Assembly: GCA_015222555.1 (NCBI GenBank)
Contig: JADFVM010000005.1
Coordinates: forward strand, 1 to 10,378
DNA from: Pseudomonadota bacterium
GTDB lineage: Bacteria; Desulfobacterota; JADFVX01
Reading direction: 5' to 3'
Length of the DNA stretch: 10,378 bases
The position numbers and the translations under genes were made by a program. The notes below the pieces were generated by a model, which had not been told where the DNA came from, made no database searches, and saw only the letters and a list, made by a program, of their open reading frames with translations. Below are positions 1 through 7,073 of this stretch, in pieces (position 1 is the stretch's first letter; the number at the start of each line of letters is the position of its first letter).

Positions 1-191
1 AGGAGGATATAGATAAGGGGACTTGTAAATTGATGGAGGATGATCTTGAGGCGTTTTATTCTCTCCTCTTCGGCAAGCCTGTTTGGGCCATACTCGGCAA
101 CACGCCTGACAGCCTCTTCACTGCTTAAACCATGGGCATCCGTCTTTAATGCGGCCAGGACTTCTTCTGTTTTTATCTGGTACCAGTTCAA
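1..191 (-). CDS. P-type cation-transporting ATPase, N-terminus (partial, runs off left edge)
   Basis: The minus strand has an open frame starting at a TTG (189-191) and continuing through the window edge, about 63 codons. It begins MNWYQIKTEEVLAALKTD and continues with GLSSEEAVRRVAEYGPNRL, the classical cation-ATPase N-terminal domain of PMA1/SERCA-like P2/P3 pumps, followed by a basic stretch and FTSPLIYIL, the start of the first membrane helix. A GAGG lies six bases before the TTG, and an in-frame TGA a few codons upstream limits the start. These pumps form an aspartyl-phosphate intermediate and export or exchange Ca2+, Na+, H+ or Mg2+; the catalytic DKTGT motif lies outside the window, so the ion cannot be assigned. 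The gene starts 27 bases after the exporter remnant stops, on the same strand. Family assignment is firm; substrate is unknown. Confidence 0.85.
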   Translation of the reverse strand, partial: MNWYQIKTEEVLAALKTDAHGLSSEEAVRRVAEYGPNRLAEEERIKRLKIILHQFTSPLIYIL

Positions 192-218
192 CCCTATCCT
201 CTGGAAATCTCACAAATT

Positions 219-311
219 TTACAACCCGAACAGATATCCTGTCAGCCCCACCAGGAGCCCGACAATCAGATTGATTGCCTTTATCTTCAAAAAATCACGG
301 CGCGATTCGGC
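219..311 (-). pseudogene. 3' remnant of an ArsP_2-like 10-TM heavy-metal exporter (left copy)
   Basis: On the minus strand the frame reads AESRRDFLKIKAINL, then a Gly/Leu-rich membrane helix ending GYLFGL and a TAA stop at 219-221. This resembles the last helix of the ArsP_2-type putative metal permeases, which usually have QDGHG...LPLLAESRR before it. Here the frame is open only back to a TGA near 385, and the residues before AESRR (about GKGDATFSLHF) are encoded by the hairpin at 321-344 and do not match the family, so the rest of the gene is missing. A second, better preserved copy lies at 9737-9877. The fragment is too short to function as a permease. The family name is from recall of the motif; the relation between the two copies is seen directly. 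Confidence 0.6.
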
Positions 312-313
312 AA
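268..313. repeat. Direct repeat, left copy (pair with 9786-9831)
   Basis: This 46-base stretch matches 9786-9831 in the same orientation with two mismatches, both in third codon positions of the exporter reading frame. On the 219 side the similarity continues at a lower level to the stop codon (about 75 percent over 93 bases); on the other side it stops abruptly. The repeats bracket the N-ATPase, CorA-like, Hsp20 and HD-GYP genes. Confidence 0.8.
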
Positions 314-320
314 AGTGGAG

Positions 321-344
321 GGAAAAGGTTGCGTCCCCTTTTCC
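321..344 (-). repeat. Strong hairpin downstream of atpG (REP-like element or terminator)
   Basis: A perfect 8-bp inverted repeat, GGAAAAGG and CCTTTTCC, encloses an 8-base loop. Read in the direction of the atp operon the loop is GGACGCAA. It sits about 85 bases after the atpG stop, where an operon end is expected. There is no clear T-run after it, so it may be a REP-type palindrome of the GGGGACGC kind rather than a classical terminator. It also marks the point where the exporter remnant loses similarity to its right-hand copy. Confidence 0.45.
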
Positions 345-429
345 TATTACCGCTGTTAATTGTCAAGAAACGATTCTTACGGTCGCTTGTTACGAATTTT
401 TCCACATCTTCACAACCTTTGTAAAATAA

Positions 430-1326
430 TCACATCACCTCTTTATCATCTCGCAATGCCTCAAAGCCGGACACAATATCGAGTAGTTCGGCGGTAATAG
501 AATCCTGTCGCTGTTGTCGATATTGCGTATAAATTTCCTCCAGCCGTTCCTCGATATTTTTCTCGGCTGACTGCATAGAGGTAAGACGGGCGGTATTTTC
601 ACTTGCTATTGACTCGACAAAGGCGCGGTACAAGGAGACAAAGCCGTACTGGAAAATTAGCGATGAAAAGAGCTTGGCCCGATCCATGGTAAAAGTCGGC
701 AGCATACGAGTTGGCCACTTTTTCCCGGCTATACTCTCAAACCACTCATCTGCAAGAGGTAAAAGGTGCACCGTATGAGGTTCGTAGGCTACGCTTGAGA
801 CCGGTTTGTTGTGAAAAAGGAGAACCGTATCGATCCTTCCCTCCCTCTGCCAACCCTCTATCTTCAAAACGATTTCCTGTATTAGCGGGGTCACACCGGC
901 AAGTGAGCCTGGAACCGGGTAAAGTTCGTGGGCAGGATGCCCTTCCTTATCAAGAAGCACAGCTGCCCTTGAGCCCACACAGACCACTAACTTTTGTTCC
1001 CGAATAGCTTCACGTTCATACATGACTTCAAAAGCATGAGATACAATATGATCATTAAAGCCCCCGCAAAGTCCCTGGTCGGAGCCGAAAATAACGGCGC
1101 AGACGCCCTTGCCTTTATCCTTTGAAAGCGGCCGCAGTTGGGCGGGACCTCTTTGCAGTACAACCTGAAGGCCGAGCTCGATCGTACGGTAATAATTGGA
1201 GACCGATTCAACAGCTTTCTCGTAATGACGGATATTCACTGCTGCAAGGGTTTTCATCGTTTTCACAATGGCGCGCAGATCTTCCGCGCTTTTGATATTT
1301 TTTCTGAGCGACTCAATGGTCTTCAT
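430..1326 (-). CDS. atpG: N-type F1Fo-ATPase gamma subunit
   Basis: The 298-residue product is the central stalk that couples rotation of the c ring to the alpha/beta catalytic head. The N-terminal coiled coil (about 1-58, SLRKNIKSAEDLRAIVKTMK) matches the gamma IKS...I..AM signature. The conserved IFGSDQGLCGGFN block is at residues 79-91. The C-terminal helix has the expected SENTARLTSMQSAEKNIEE and ITAELLDIVSGFEAL segments. The ATG follows the atpA stop directly (TAAATG), with a purine-rich GGGGGAAA in the end of atpA as ribosome site, so the two are probably translationally coupled. This is the last gene of the operon; no delta gene follows or precedes it. Length is close to usual gamma subunits. 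The assignment is firm. Confidence 0.96.
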   Translation of the reverse strand: MKTIESLRKNIKSAEDLRAIVKTMKTLAAVNIRHYEKAVESVSNYYRTIELGLQVVLQRGPAQLRPLSKDKGKGVCAVIFGSDQGLCGGFNDHIVSHAFEVMYEREAIREQKLVVCVGSRAAVLLDKEGHPAHELYPVPGSLAGVTPLIQEIVLKIEGWQREGRIDTVLLFHNKPVSSVAYEPHTVHLLPLADEWFESIAGKKWPTRMLPTFTMDRAKLFSSLIFQYGFVSLYRAFVESIASENTARLTSMQSAEKNIEERLEEIYTQYRQQRQDSITAELLDIVSGFEALRDDKEVM

Positions 1327-2862
1327 TTAGAGACTTTCCCCCTTTTCACCGACAGCGCTTCTGGCCGCCGTTATCAGTGAAAACCGGTCATCATTGACGA
1401 GTTCTTTACCCGCTTCTATTTTTCGGCATAGGTCCATCAACCTGCTTGTTACAGCAGCGGAAATCGCGCTTTCCCCCTCGGCAACGGCATCTATGGGAAG
1501 TTCATCAAATATCCCTTCGATGACGGCCAGCAAAACAGCGATCTGCTCCGAGACAGGCATGGTGCGGTACTGTGGCTGTTTGAGAATCTCGCGGACCCGC
1601 CGTCCCCTCTCGAGGGTCTTGCGAGTCTGTTCATCGAGCCTCGTGCTGAAGCGGGCAAACTTTTCGAGCTCCTCGAACTGTGAATAGGAAAGCCGCAAGC
1701 TCCCGGCCACTGCCCGGTAGGCCGGAAGCTGGGTCTTTCCACCGACCCTGGAGACTGATCTTCCCACATCCACTGCAGGCAGGATCCCTTTCTGAAAAAG
1801 CTCCGGAGACAGGTATATCTGGCCGTCGGTAATGGAGATCAGGTTCGTAGGAATGTAAGCGGAAACATTCTGGGCCTCCGTTTCGATAATGGGAAGGGCC
1901 GTTAACGAACCTCCGCCAAGTTCTTCATGCAGATGGGTAGAGCGCTCGAGGAGACGGGAATGGATATAAAAGATATCACCGGGAAAGGCCTCTCTGCCAG
2001 GCGGACGGCGCAGGAGAAGACTCAGTTCACGGTAGGCCCTTGCGTGGTGGGTCAAATCATCATATATGATGAGAACGTCTCTTCCCTTTTCCATAAAATA
2101 TTCTGCCATGGTTGTTGCCGCATAGGGGGTGATGAATTTCATTCCAGGAGGGTCCTCCCCGGCGGCGACAACGACGATGGTGTAATCCATGGCGTCATGT
2201 TTGTGCAGTTCTTCAATAAGTTTTGCCACAGAAGAACTTCGCTGTCCGATGGCACAATAGACACATAACACATCTTTATCCTTCTGGTTGATAATGGTAT
2301 CCAGCGCCACTGCCGTCTTACCAGTCTGACGGTCACCGAGGATAAGTTCTCGCTGGCCCCTTCCTAAAGGGATCAATGCATCTATAACCTTTATCCCCGT
2401 TTGAAGGGGCACCGTGACCGGGAAGCGTTCTAAAATGCCGGGGGCCTCTCTTTCTATGGGGAGCCGTCCGGCGGTGCGCAGCGGACCGAGGTTGTCCAAT
2501 GGACGACCCATCGCATCCAGAACACGGCCGAGTAACGCTTCGCCGACAGGCACATCCATGACCCGCCCGGTACGGCTAACTTCACTCCCGGCTTTTAGTT
2601 CTTCACCCTCTGAGAACAAAATGACACCAACCTCTTCGGGGTCGAGGTTGAATACCATTCCCATAATATTTCCCGGAAAACTAACAAGCTCCTCCGACTT
2701 CACCCCCATCAGGCCATCGACACGTGCAATGCCCCTCCCGACGTACTTTACCGTCCCCACCTCCCGCATCGTGAGCCTGGTTTCATGCTCTTTCAAGACG
2801 CCGTTAAAGAGAGAAAAGGTGTCATCAAGAAAGACTTTAAGTTGATCCGACTTTTTATCCAA
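1327..2862 (-). CDS. atpA: N-type F1Fo-ATPase alpha subunit
   Basis: The 511-residue non-catalytic nucleotide-binding subunit alternates with beta in the F1 hexamer. Visible marks are the N-terminal beta-barrel (about 30-98), Walker A GDRQTGKT at 176-183, the Walker B region DVLIIYDDLTHHA, the RPPGREAFPGDIFYIHSRLLER stretch, and SRVGGKTQ with the arginine finger that reaches the beta active site. The C-terminal helical domain contains FARFSTRLDEQTRKTLERG. The start is a TTG (2860-2862), supported by an AAGGAG at 2874-2879, 11 bases away and overlapping the end of atpF; no ATG or GTG lies in frame nearby. It lies 15 bases after atpF and abuts atpG. The N-terminal peptide MDKKSDQLKVFLDDTFSLF replaces the usual delta-contacting N-terminus of housekeeping alpha, as fits an enzyme without a separate delta. 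Confidence 0.97.
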   Translation of the reverse strand: MDKKSDQLKVFLDDTFSLFNGVLKEHETRLTMREVGTVKYVGRGIARVDGLMGVKSEELVSFPGNIMGMVFNLDPEEVGVILFSEGEELKAGSEVSRTGRVMDVPVGEALLGRVLDAMGRPLDNLGPLRTAGRLPIEREAPGILERFPVTVPLQTGIKVIDALIPLGRGQRELILGDRQTGKTAVALDTIINQKDKDVLCVYCAIGQRSSSVAKLIEELHKHDAMDYTIVVVAAGEDPPGMKFITPYAATTMAEYFMEKGRDVLIIYDDLTHHARAYRELSLLLRRPPGREAFPGDIFYIHSRLLERSTHLHEELGGGSLTALPIIETEAQNVSAYIPTNLISITDGQIYLSPELFQKGILPAVDVGRSVSRVGGKTQLPAYRAVAGSLRLSYSQFEELEKFARFSTRLDEQTRKTLERGRRVREILKQPQYRTMPVSEQIAVLLAVIEGIFDELPIDAVAEGESAISAAVTSRLMDLCRKIEAGKELVNDDRFSLITAARSAVGEKGESL

Positions 2863-2877
2863 TGTTACGCCTGCTCC

Positions 2878-3648
2878 TTATTTTTCCGCTGATTCCTTTT
2901 CCAACGCCCTGCTCAACTCCTCTTCCAGAGTCTTAAGATACTCACCAAGGTTCCAGCCGAGAACATAACCTGAAGCTTTAAGCTCGATTCCGCAAAGGAT
3001 ATGGGGGGACGTTTCGTAATGGACGTCGATGCTGGTAAGGAGATGATCATGAACTGTCCGTGTTATCTGCTGTTTTACATTCATGTCAAGCTGGGAGGCG
3101 CTTGATATGATGACGGTTTGGCCCGATTGCCGGATAGCATCGGCAAGCTTCCTGCGTCTTCCTTTATCGAGCCCTTCGATCTGTTTTATAAAGACAGAGG
3201 TGATGCGCCTTTCCAGGTCGGAATCGGAAAGATCGGTCAATGCCCGGCGTGCAATGGCATAGACCTGCTTGCCTGCACGTTTTTTCAGCTCTTTAAGGAA
3301 AGAATCTTTCTCTTGTTTGATCGCCTCATGCCACCTCTTCCTTACTTCACCTACTTCCTCACGGGCCTTACCCGCCAGCTCTTTTCGAAGCCTTTCAGCG
3401 TCTTCCCTGGCCTGAGAGAGCATTTCCTCTCTCCTCTTCGTAATCTCTTCATTTTTTTGCCGGTATAGCGCCATCTCTTTTGCAGCTTCATCCCCCTTCT
3501 GCCCGGCCTCCTGTAATCTCAATGCGATTTTCTCCTCACGCCTGTCCATTGCGGCGATGATCGGCCCGTAGAGGAACTTGTTGAGGAGCCAGATAAGGAT
3601 CAGGAAATTGACGATTTGAGCAAATACGGTAAACCAGTCAATAAGCAT
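2878..3648 (-). CDS. atpF: N-type F1Fo-ATPase b subunit with delta-like C-terminal extension
   Basis: The 256-residue product is about 90-100 residues longer than an ordinary b subunit. Residues 7-27 form one membrane helix (FAQIVNFLILIWLLNKFLYGPI), typical of b. Residues about 35-135 are a highly charged coiled coil, the peripheral stalk. Residues about 179-245 (VIISSASQLD, then SPHILCGIELKASGYVLGWNL and an LEEEL helix) resemble the C-terminal domain of the delta/OSCP subunit, including the P-x-hydrophobic-x-G-I-E pattern. No atpH exists in the operon, so this protein probably provides both stator functions, as in other N-ATPases. The ATG is 3 bases after the atpE stop and has a GGGGGAGGG ribosome site. 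The b identity is firm; the delta fusion is inferred from pattern. Confidence 0.93.
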   Translation of the reverse strand: MLIDWFTVFAQIVNFLILIWLLNKFLYGPIIAAMDRREEKIALRLQEAGQKGDEAAKEMALYRQKNEEITKRREEMLSQAREDAERLRKELAGKAREEVGEVRKRWHEAIKQEKDSFLKELKKRAGKQVYAIARRALTDLSDSDLERRITSVFIKQIEGLDKGRRRKLADAIRQSGQTVIISSASQLDMNVKQQITRTVHDHLLTSIDVHYETSPHILCGIELKASGYVLGWNLGEYLKTLEEELSRALEKESAEK

Positions 3649-3651
3649 GGA

Positions 3652-3930
3652 TTACCCTCCCCCTTGACTCACTACATAATTCCAGAAAGGATTGGCAAAT
3701 ATTAAAATCATCGTTACCACAAAACAGTAGATGGCTGTCGATTCAATCATTGCCAGGCTGACAAAAAGCGTCCGGGTGATGGTATTGGCTTCATCCGGCT
3801 GCTGGGCAATGGCGCTAAGCGCCTGCGCCACTGCGCGGGCCTCACCCAGTGCAGGCCCGACTGAACCGATGGCAATTGTTATTCCGGCTGTAAAAATCGA
3901 TACCATTGCAATAAGACTGATATTATCCAT
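3652..3930 (-). CDS. atpE: N-type F1Fo-ATPase c subunit (rotor ring), two-carboxylate Na+-type site
   Basis: The 92-residue hairpin of two membrane helices forms the ion-carrying rotor ring. The start is the ATG at 3928-3930 (MDNISLIAMVSI), one base after the atpB stop, with AGGAG nine bases upstream; a longer frame to 4020 is only read-through inside atpB. Helix 1 contains GSVGPALGEARAVAQAL, the polar loop is AQQPDEA, and helix 2 contains AMIESTAIYCF. By alignment to the Ilyobacter Na+ c subunit, Glu63, Ser64, Thr65 and Tyr68 match its Na+-ligand positions, and Glu30 takes the place of Gln32, giving the two-carboxylate variant described in Fusobacterium. This suggests Na+ binding, but related N-ATPases with two carboxylates can carry H+, so ion choice stays open. 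Confidence 0.95.
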   Translation of the reverse strand: MDNISLIAMVSIFTAGITIAIGSVGPALGEARAVAQALSAIAQQPDEANTITRTLFVSLAMIESTAIYCFVVTMILIFANPFWNYVVSQGGG

Positions 3931-3931
3931 A

Positions 3932-4636
3932 TTATTTGTCTCCTTTTTTATTTTTTTCGAGTTCTTTTTCGTGGTATGTCTGTGTTGCCGAAGCGACATA
4001 GACCATGGCAAGGACGGCAAAAATGTATGCCTGTATCAGTCCGACCAATAACCCGAGTAGCTGCATCACGACAGGGAAAAGAAGCGGTACTATTGAAAGA
4101 AGAATTGCCACAATCATTGTACCGCTCATCACATTTCCGAATAGACGAACGGCCAGCGCAACGGTGCGGGAAAGCTCTCCCATGATATTGAAGGGCAGCA
4201 TAAATATTGAAGGTGTTATGTAATGTCGTAAGTAGCCTTTGCCTCCCTGTTTTGAAAAACCGAAGAAGGGGACTGCAATAAAAACGGAAAGGGCAAGTGA
4301 TGTGGTCGTAGACAGAGAGCCTGTAGGTGGCAGATAACCCGGCACAATGCTGAGCAGATTGGACAGAGCAATGAATAAAAAGAGGGTGCCTACGAAAGGA
4401 AGGAACAGACGCGGCTCCTGGTGACTGACGTCCCGGATCTGGCCCTCTATTCCCGTCACCAGCACTTCGAGAAGATTCTGCCAGCGGGTGAGCTTCGTCC
4501 CCTCGGCCAACTTCCGCGTCACCAACCATGAAACTGCGGCCATAAGGGCCATGACAATCCATGTAAACAGGATAGTTGCATTCAGGCTTACAACCCCCCA
4601 CCGCCAGAATACAATCGCATCAGGACTAATTTCCAT
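3932..4636 (-). CDS. atpB: N-type F1Fo-ATPase a subunit (stator ion channel)
   Basis: The 234-residue polytopic membrane protein supplies the ion half-channels beside the c ring. Several hydrophobic segments are visible: about 18-40, 77-99, 110-127, 145-185 and 186-217. The signature GELSRTVALAVRLFGNVMSG at 153-172 carries the essential stator arginine, Arg164, in LAVRLFGN. LIQAYIFAVLAMVY at 200-213 carries the glutamine usually found in the last helix. A charged C-terminus (KELEKNKKGDK) follows. The ATG lies 3 bases after atpR, with an AAAGGGGG ribosome site; the stop is one base before atpE, whose ribosome site lies inside the last atpB codons, so the two are likely coupled. Confidence 0.96.
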   Translation of the reverse strand: MEISPDAIVFWRWGVVSLNATILFTWIVMALMAAVSWLVTRKLAEGTKLTRWQNLLEVLVTGIEGQIRDVSHQEPRLFLPFVGTLFLFIALSNLLSIVPGYLPPTGSLSTTTSLALSVFIAVPFFGFSKQGGKGYLRHYITPSIFMLPFNIMGELSRTVALAVRLFGNVMSGTMIVAILLSIVPLLFPVVMQLLGLLVGLIQAYIFAVLAMVYVASATQTYHEKELEKNKKGDK

Positions 4637-4639
4637 CCG

Positions 4640-4960
4640 TCACACCCCCTTTCGAGCTGAATTTTGAACCCTTCTTTCCGGCCCCAAACGGCGAATCAGG
4701 ACAGACCGCGCCAGGAAAAATCCAATCAGACAAAAGAGCAGCCTTTCCCAACTGCTGTCCAAAACAAGATAGAAGCCGGACAAAACCACTATCATCCTTA
4801 CAAAAAAGCTGCCCAGGCTTAACAGGGCAGGATTACCTGCGGCAGGAAGCGCACGCACAGTCCACCATAGAGCCGTGTAGTACACTGTTCCCAACCCCAC
4901 ACCGAGTATAAAGGACAGGATGTAATGTAGAAATTTGCCTGTCATGTTAATATCAACCAC
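4640..4960 (-). CDS. atpR: N-ATPase accessory membrane protein AtpR
   Basis: The product is 106 residues with about three hydrophobic segments: 10-34, 45-66 and 72-89. It has the GLGTVYYTALWWTVRAL motif at 22-38, typical of AtpR, a protein found only in N-ATPase operons. Arginines 36, 55 (SFFVRMIVVL) and 85 lie in or at the edge of membrane segments, a pattern that could pair with the c-subunit carboxylates during ring assembly; that role is a proposal, not shown here. The start is the GTG at 4958-4960, supported by AAAGGAG seven bases upstream; an ATG at 4945 has a poorer spacing. It overlaps the end of atpQ by eight bases. The C-terminus is basic (RRLGPERRVQNSARK). The position between atpQ and atpB is the conserved one. 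Confidence 0.9.
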   Translation of the reverse strand: MVDINMTGKFLHYILSFILGVGLGTVYYTALWWTVRALPAAGNPALLSLGSFFVRMIVVLSGFYLVLDSSWERLLFCLIGFFLARSVLIRRLGPERRVQNSARKGV

Positions 4961-5264
4961 CTCTGCTCTCCTTTTTCACCCAATGCCAGGCATTCAGGCA
5001 GCCGAGGACCGCGCCTGCAGCAAGAAGCATAAGGGTCCACGAAAAAGGGCTCGGCCATTTGCCGTCAATCCAGACTCCGACGGCTATGCCGATGAGCGTG
5101 GGAATCGCCACGGACCATCCCACGAGACCGAACATGCCCAGACCAAACCAGGCATTTTGCCCTTCCTCCCTGCGGGCCTTCATTTTACGGACCTCTTTCT
5201 CGCCTACTTTCCTGCTGAACTCATCCTGCACATTGGGCGTCTGCTTATTATCTCCATCATTCAT
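4953..5264 (-). CDS. atpQ: N-ATPase accessory protein AtpQ (AtpI/gene-1 family)
   Basis: A charged N-terminal half (EFSRKVGEKEVRKMKARREE) is followed by two membrane helices: FGLGMFGLVGWSVAIPTLIGIAVGVWID and WTLMLLAAGAVLGCLNAWHWV. This is the pattern of the small AtpI/AtpQ family, in which the GW...P...G...G..ID motif is typical. The usual job inferred for the family is assembly of the c ring, or Mg2+/Ca2+ handling for the ATPase. The ATG at 5264 overlaps the atpC stop and has GGGTGA upstream; a GTG at 5276 would add four residues (MNVN) but lacks a ribosome site, so I chose the ATG. It overlaps atpR by eight bases at its end. Confidence 0.88.
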   Translation of the reverse strand: MNDGDNKQTPNVQDEFSRKVGEKEVRKMKARREEGQNAWFGLGMFGLVGWSVAIPTLIGIAVGVWIDGKWPSPFSWTLMLLAAGAVLGCLNAWHWVKKESRGG

Positions 5265-5655
5265 ATTTACGTTCACCCAGTTCTATAAACTTTCGGACAA
5301 GATTCGATTCCAGCTTTGCAGCAGCAGCCCGGGCCTTCTTCTGACGGTCGTCAAGAACACGAAATTGCTTTTCAACGGTTTTCCTCAACTTCCCGAGATC
5401 AGGTCCCCGTACCGCATTTCCCGTGGAAACCAGCACCTCGGGGCCGCACTTTACCAGTATCCCTTCGTCGACGGCCAGAAACTCTTCACGCCCCTGGGCC
5501 GATTCAAATAATAAAAGCCCCGGCACAAGGGCGGCCACGAAGTCGATATGGCGGGGCTGCAGGCAGAAAGAACCGTTTCCCGCCTCGACAATAACCTTGC
5601 CGACCTCTTCATCAATGAGAACTTCCGTTGGCAATAAAACCTTGAGCTTCATCAT
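5257..5655 (-). CDS. atpC: N-type F1Fo-ATPase epsilon subunit
   Basis: The 132-residue product has the N-terminal beta-sandwich of epsilon (LKVLLPTEVLIDEEVGKVIVEAGNGSFCLQPRHIDFVAAL) and a C-terminal helical pair rich in Lys, Arg and Ala (about 90-132). It belongs to the central stalk base and in other F-ATPases can restrain ATP hydrolysis. It sits second in the operon, directly after beta, as in N-ATPases; in housekeeping operons epsilon comes last. Its ATG overlaps the atpD stop (ATGA), with GAGG about seven bases upstream, so translation is probably coupled. The more usual GxxGxxGVLP..P signature is changed to GNGSFCLQPRH, as in the alternate family. A second ATG follows immediately. Confidence 0.93.
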   Translation of the reverse strand: MMKLKVLLPTEVLIDEEVGKVIVEAGNGSFCLQPRHIDFVAALVPGLLLFESAQGREEFLAVDEGILVKCGPEVLVSTGNAVRGPDLGKLRKTVEKQFRVLDDRQKKARAAAAKLESNLVRKFIELGERKYE

Positions 5656-7034
5656 TTTCTTGCCTCATCAACCTTTCCGATCATGTAAAGAGACCTCTCC
5701 GGATAATCAAGATACTCGTCATTCAATATACGTTCACACCCATCGATTGCATCTTCAAGCCCAACCATCCTTCCTTCGTGTCCGGTAAATTGTTCCGTAG
5801 TGAAAAACGGCTGGGTTAAAAAGCGTTCAAGCCTGCGCGCCCTGTCGACGATATTTCGATCTTCCCGGGAGAGCTCTTCCAGCCCGAGCATGGCGATGAT
5901 ATCTTTGAGGTCCTCGTAATGGGCCAGGGTCTTTCGAATTTCCCGCGCAACCCGGTAGTGTCTGTTACCGACGATGTGAGGCATCAGCATGGCCGAGCTT
6001 GAAGCGAGAGTATCAATGGCGGGATAGAGCCCTTCGCTTGACCTCTTGCGGGAAAGTACGATGGAGGCGGAGAGATGGCTGAACGTGTGTACCGCCGATG
6101 GATCGGTAAAATCATCTGCAGGCACGTATACAGCCTGAACCGACGTGATCGCCCCTGTTTTTGTGTTGCAGATCCTTTCTTCAAGCTCGGACAGCTCTGT
6201 CCCGAGCGTCGGTTGATATCCGACGCGGGAAGGGATCTGTCCCAAAAGCCCCGACACTTCCGCTCCTGCCTGTATAAAACGGAAAATGTTGTCTATGAGG
6301 AGAAGCACGTCCTGCTTTGCATCGTCTCTGAAATACTCCGCCATGGTCAGCGCCGCATGCCCCACACGGAATCTCGCCCCGGGCGGTTCGTTCATCTGGC
6401 CAAAGACCAAAACGGCATTTTTCAATACCCCGGCCTCCCGCATTTCGTTGTAAAGCTCCTCAGCTTCGCGGCACCGCTCGCCAATGCCGCAGAAAAGACT
6501 CACCCCTTCATGAAGGCCCGCCATGTTATGGATGATTTCCGTAATCAAAACAGTCTTGCCAACACCTGCGCCGCCGAAAAGTCCGGCCTTTCCGCCCTTC
6601 TCAAGAGGCGCAATAACATCGATGGCCTTGATGCCCGTTATAAAAATATCCGACGACGTTGCCCGCCGCGTTAAATCTACAGACGGCTGGTGAATCGATC
6701 GCCTCTCTGCACCGTCAATTGTTTCCCCGTTATCAATCGTTTCCCCAAAGACATTGAACATCCTGCCCAGCAACTCATTTCCCACAGGGACATTAAGCGG
6801 CCGGTCCTGGTTTATCACAATCGACCCGCGTGACAATCCCCGTGTCGGCGCTAATGCAATTCCCCGTACCGTTTCGGAATTGAGCTGTGTTAATACTTCT
6901 ATGACGATATCACCATTATCACCGGCCCTGAGCTCGCTATAAAGCGAAGGGAGCTTTCCAGGAAAACGGACGTCTAAAACGCTGCCCCGGACAGATACTA
7001 CAGTACCTTCGTTGGATTTTTTTTGTTCGGTCAT
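5652..7034 (-). CDS. atpD: N-type F1Fo-ATPase beta subunit (catalytic)
   Basis: The 460-residue catalytic subunit hydrolyses or makes ATP at the interface with alpha. Motifs in order: N-terminal beta-barrel (about 10-85), Walker A GGAGVGKT at 154-161, GERCREAEELY with catalytic Glu186 and Arg187, FGQMNEPPGAR at 211-221, Walker B VLLLIDNIFRF with Asp248, the QIPSRVGYQPTLGTEL loop, and EELSRED at 386-392 in the place of the DELSEED lever. Housekeeping beta has GERTREGND; the CREAEEL version is one of several small differences from the standard enzyme. The ATG at 7034 has only a weak upstream ribosome site. It is the first atp gene and begins 39 bases after the CorA-like gene ends. Confidence 0.97.
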   Translation of the reverse strand: MTEQKKSNEGTVVSVRGSVLDVRFPGKLPSLYSELRAGDNGDIVIEVLTQLNSETVRGIALAPTRGLSRGSIVINQDRPLNVPVGNELLGRMFNVFGETIDNGETIDGAERRSIHQPSVDLTRRATSSDIFITGIKAIDVIAPLEKGGKAGLFGGAGVGKTVLITEIIHNMAGLHEGVSLFCGIGERCREAEELYNEMREAGVLKNAVLVFGQMNEPPGARFRVGHAALTMAEYFRDDAKQDVLLLIDNIFRFIQAGAEVSGLLGQIPSRVGYQPTLGTELSELEERICNTKTGAITSVQAVYVPADDFTDPSAVHTFSHLSASIVLSRKRSSEGLYPAIDTLASSSAMLMPHIVGNRHYRVAREIRKTLAHYEDLKDIIAMLGLEELSREDRNIVDRARRLERFLTQPFFTTEQFTGHEGRMVGLEDAIDGCERILNDEYLDYPERSLYMIGKVDEARK

Positions 7035-7073
7035 ATGATCCGTTAGTGTAATAATCCTTTGTTCATGCTTGAT

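Noticed and set aside
40..429. Plus-strand open frame of 129 codons
   Set aside because: It is antisense to the P-type ATPase start and the exporter remnant, both supported by family motifs on the minus strand, and its product shows no recognisable domain.
3931..4020. Upstream in-frame extension of atpE to an ATG at 4020
   Set aside because: The extra residues are encoded within atpB in another frame and are not like a c subunit; the ATG at 3930 has a good ribosome site.
3948..4601. Long minus-strand frame of 217 codons inside atpB
   Set aside because: It is a shifted frame of atpB, which has clear a-subunit motifs; the product is compositionally odd and has no family pattern.
430..7034. 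A separate delta (atpH) gene or a second c subunit gene in the operon
   Set aside because: All gaps between the atp genes are at most 15 bases and every frame is accounted for; no room remains for such a gene.
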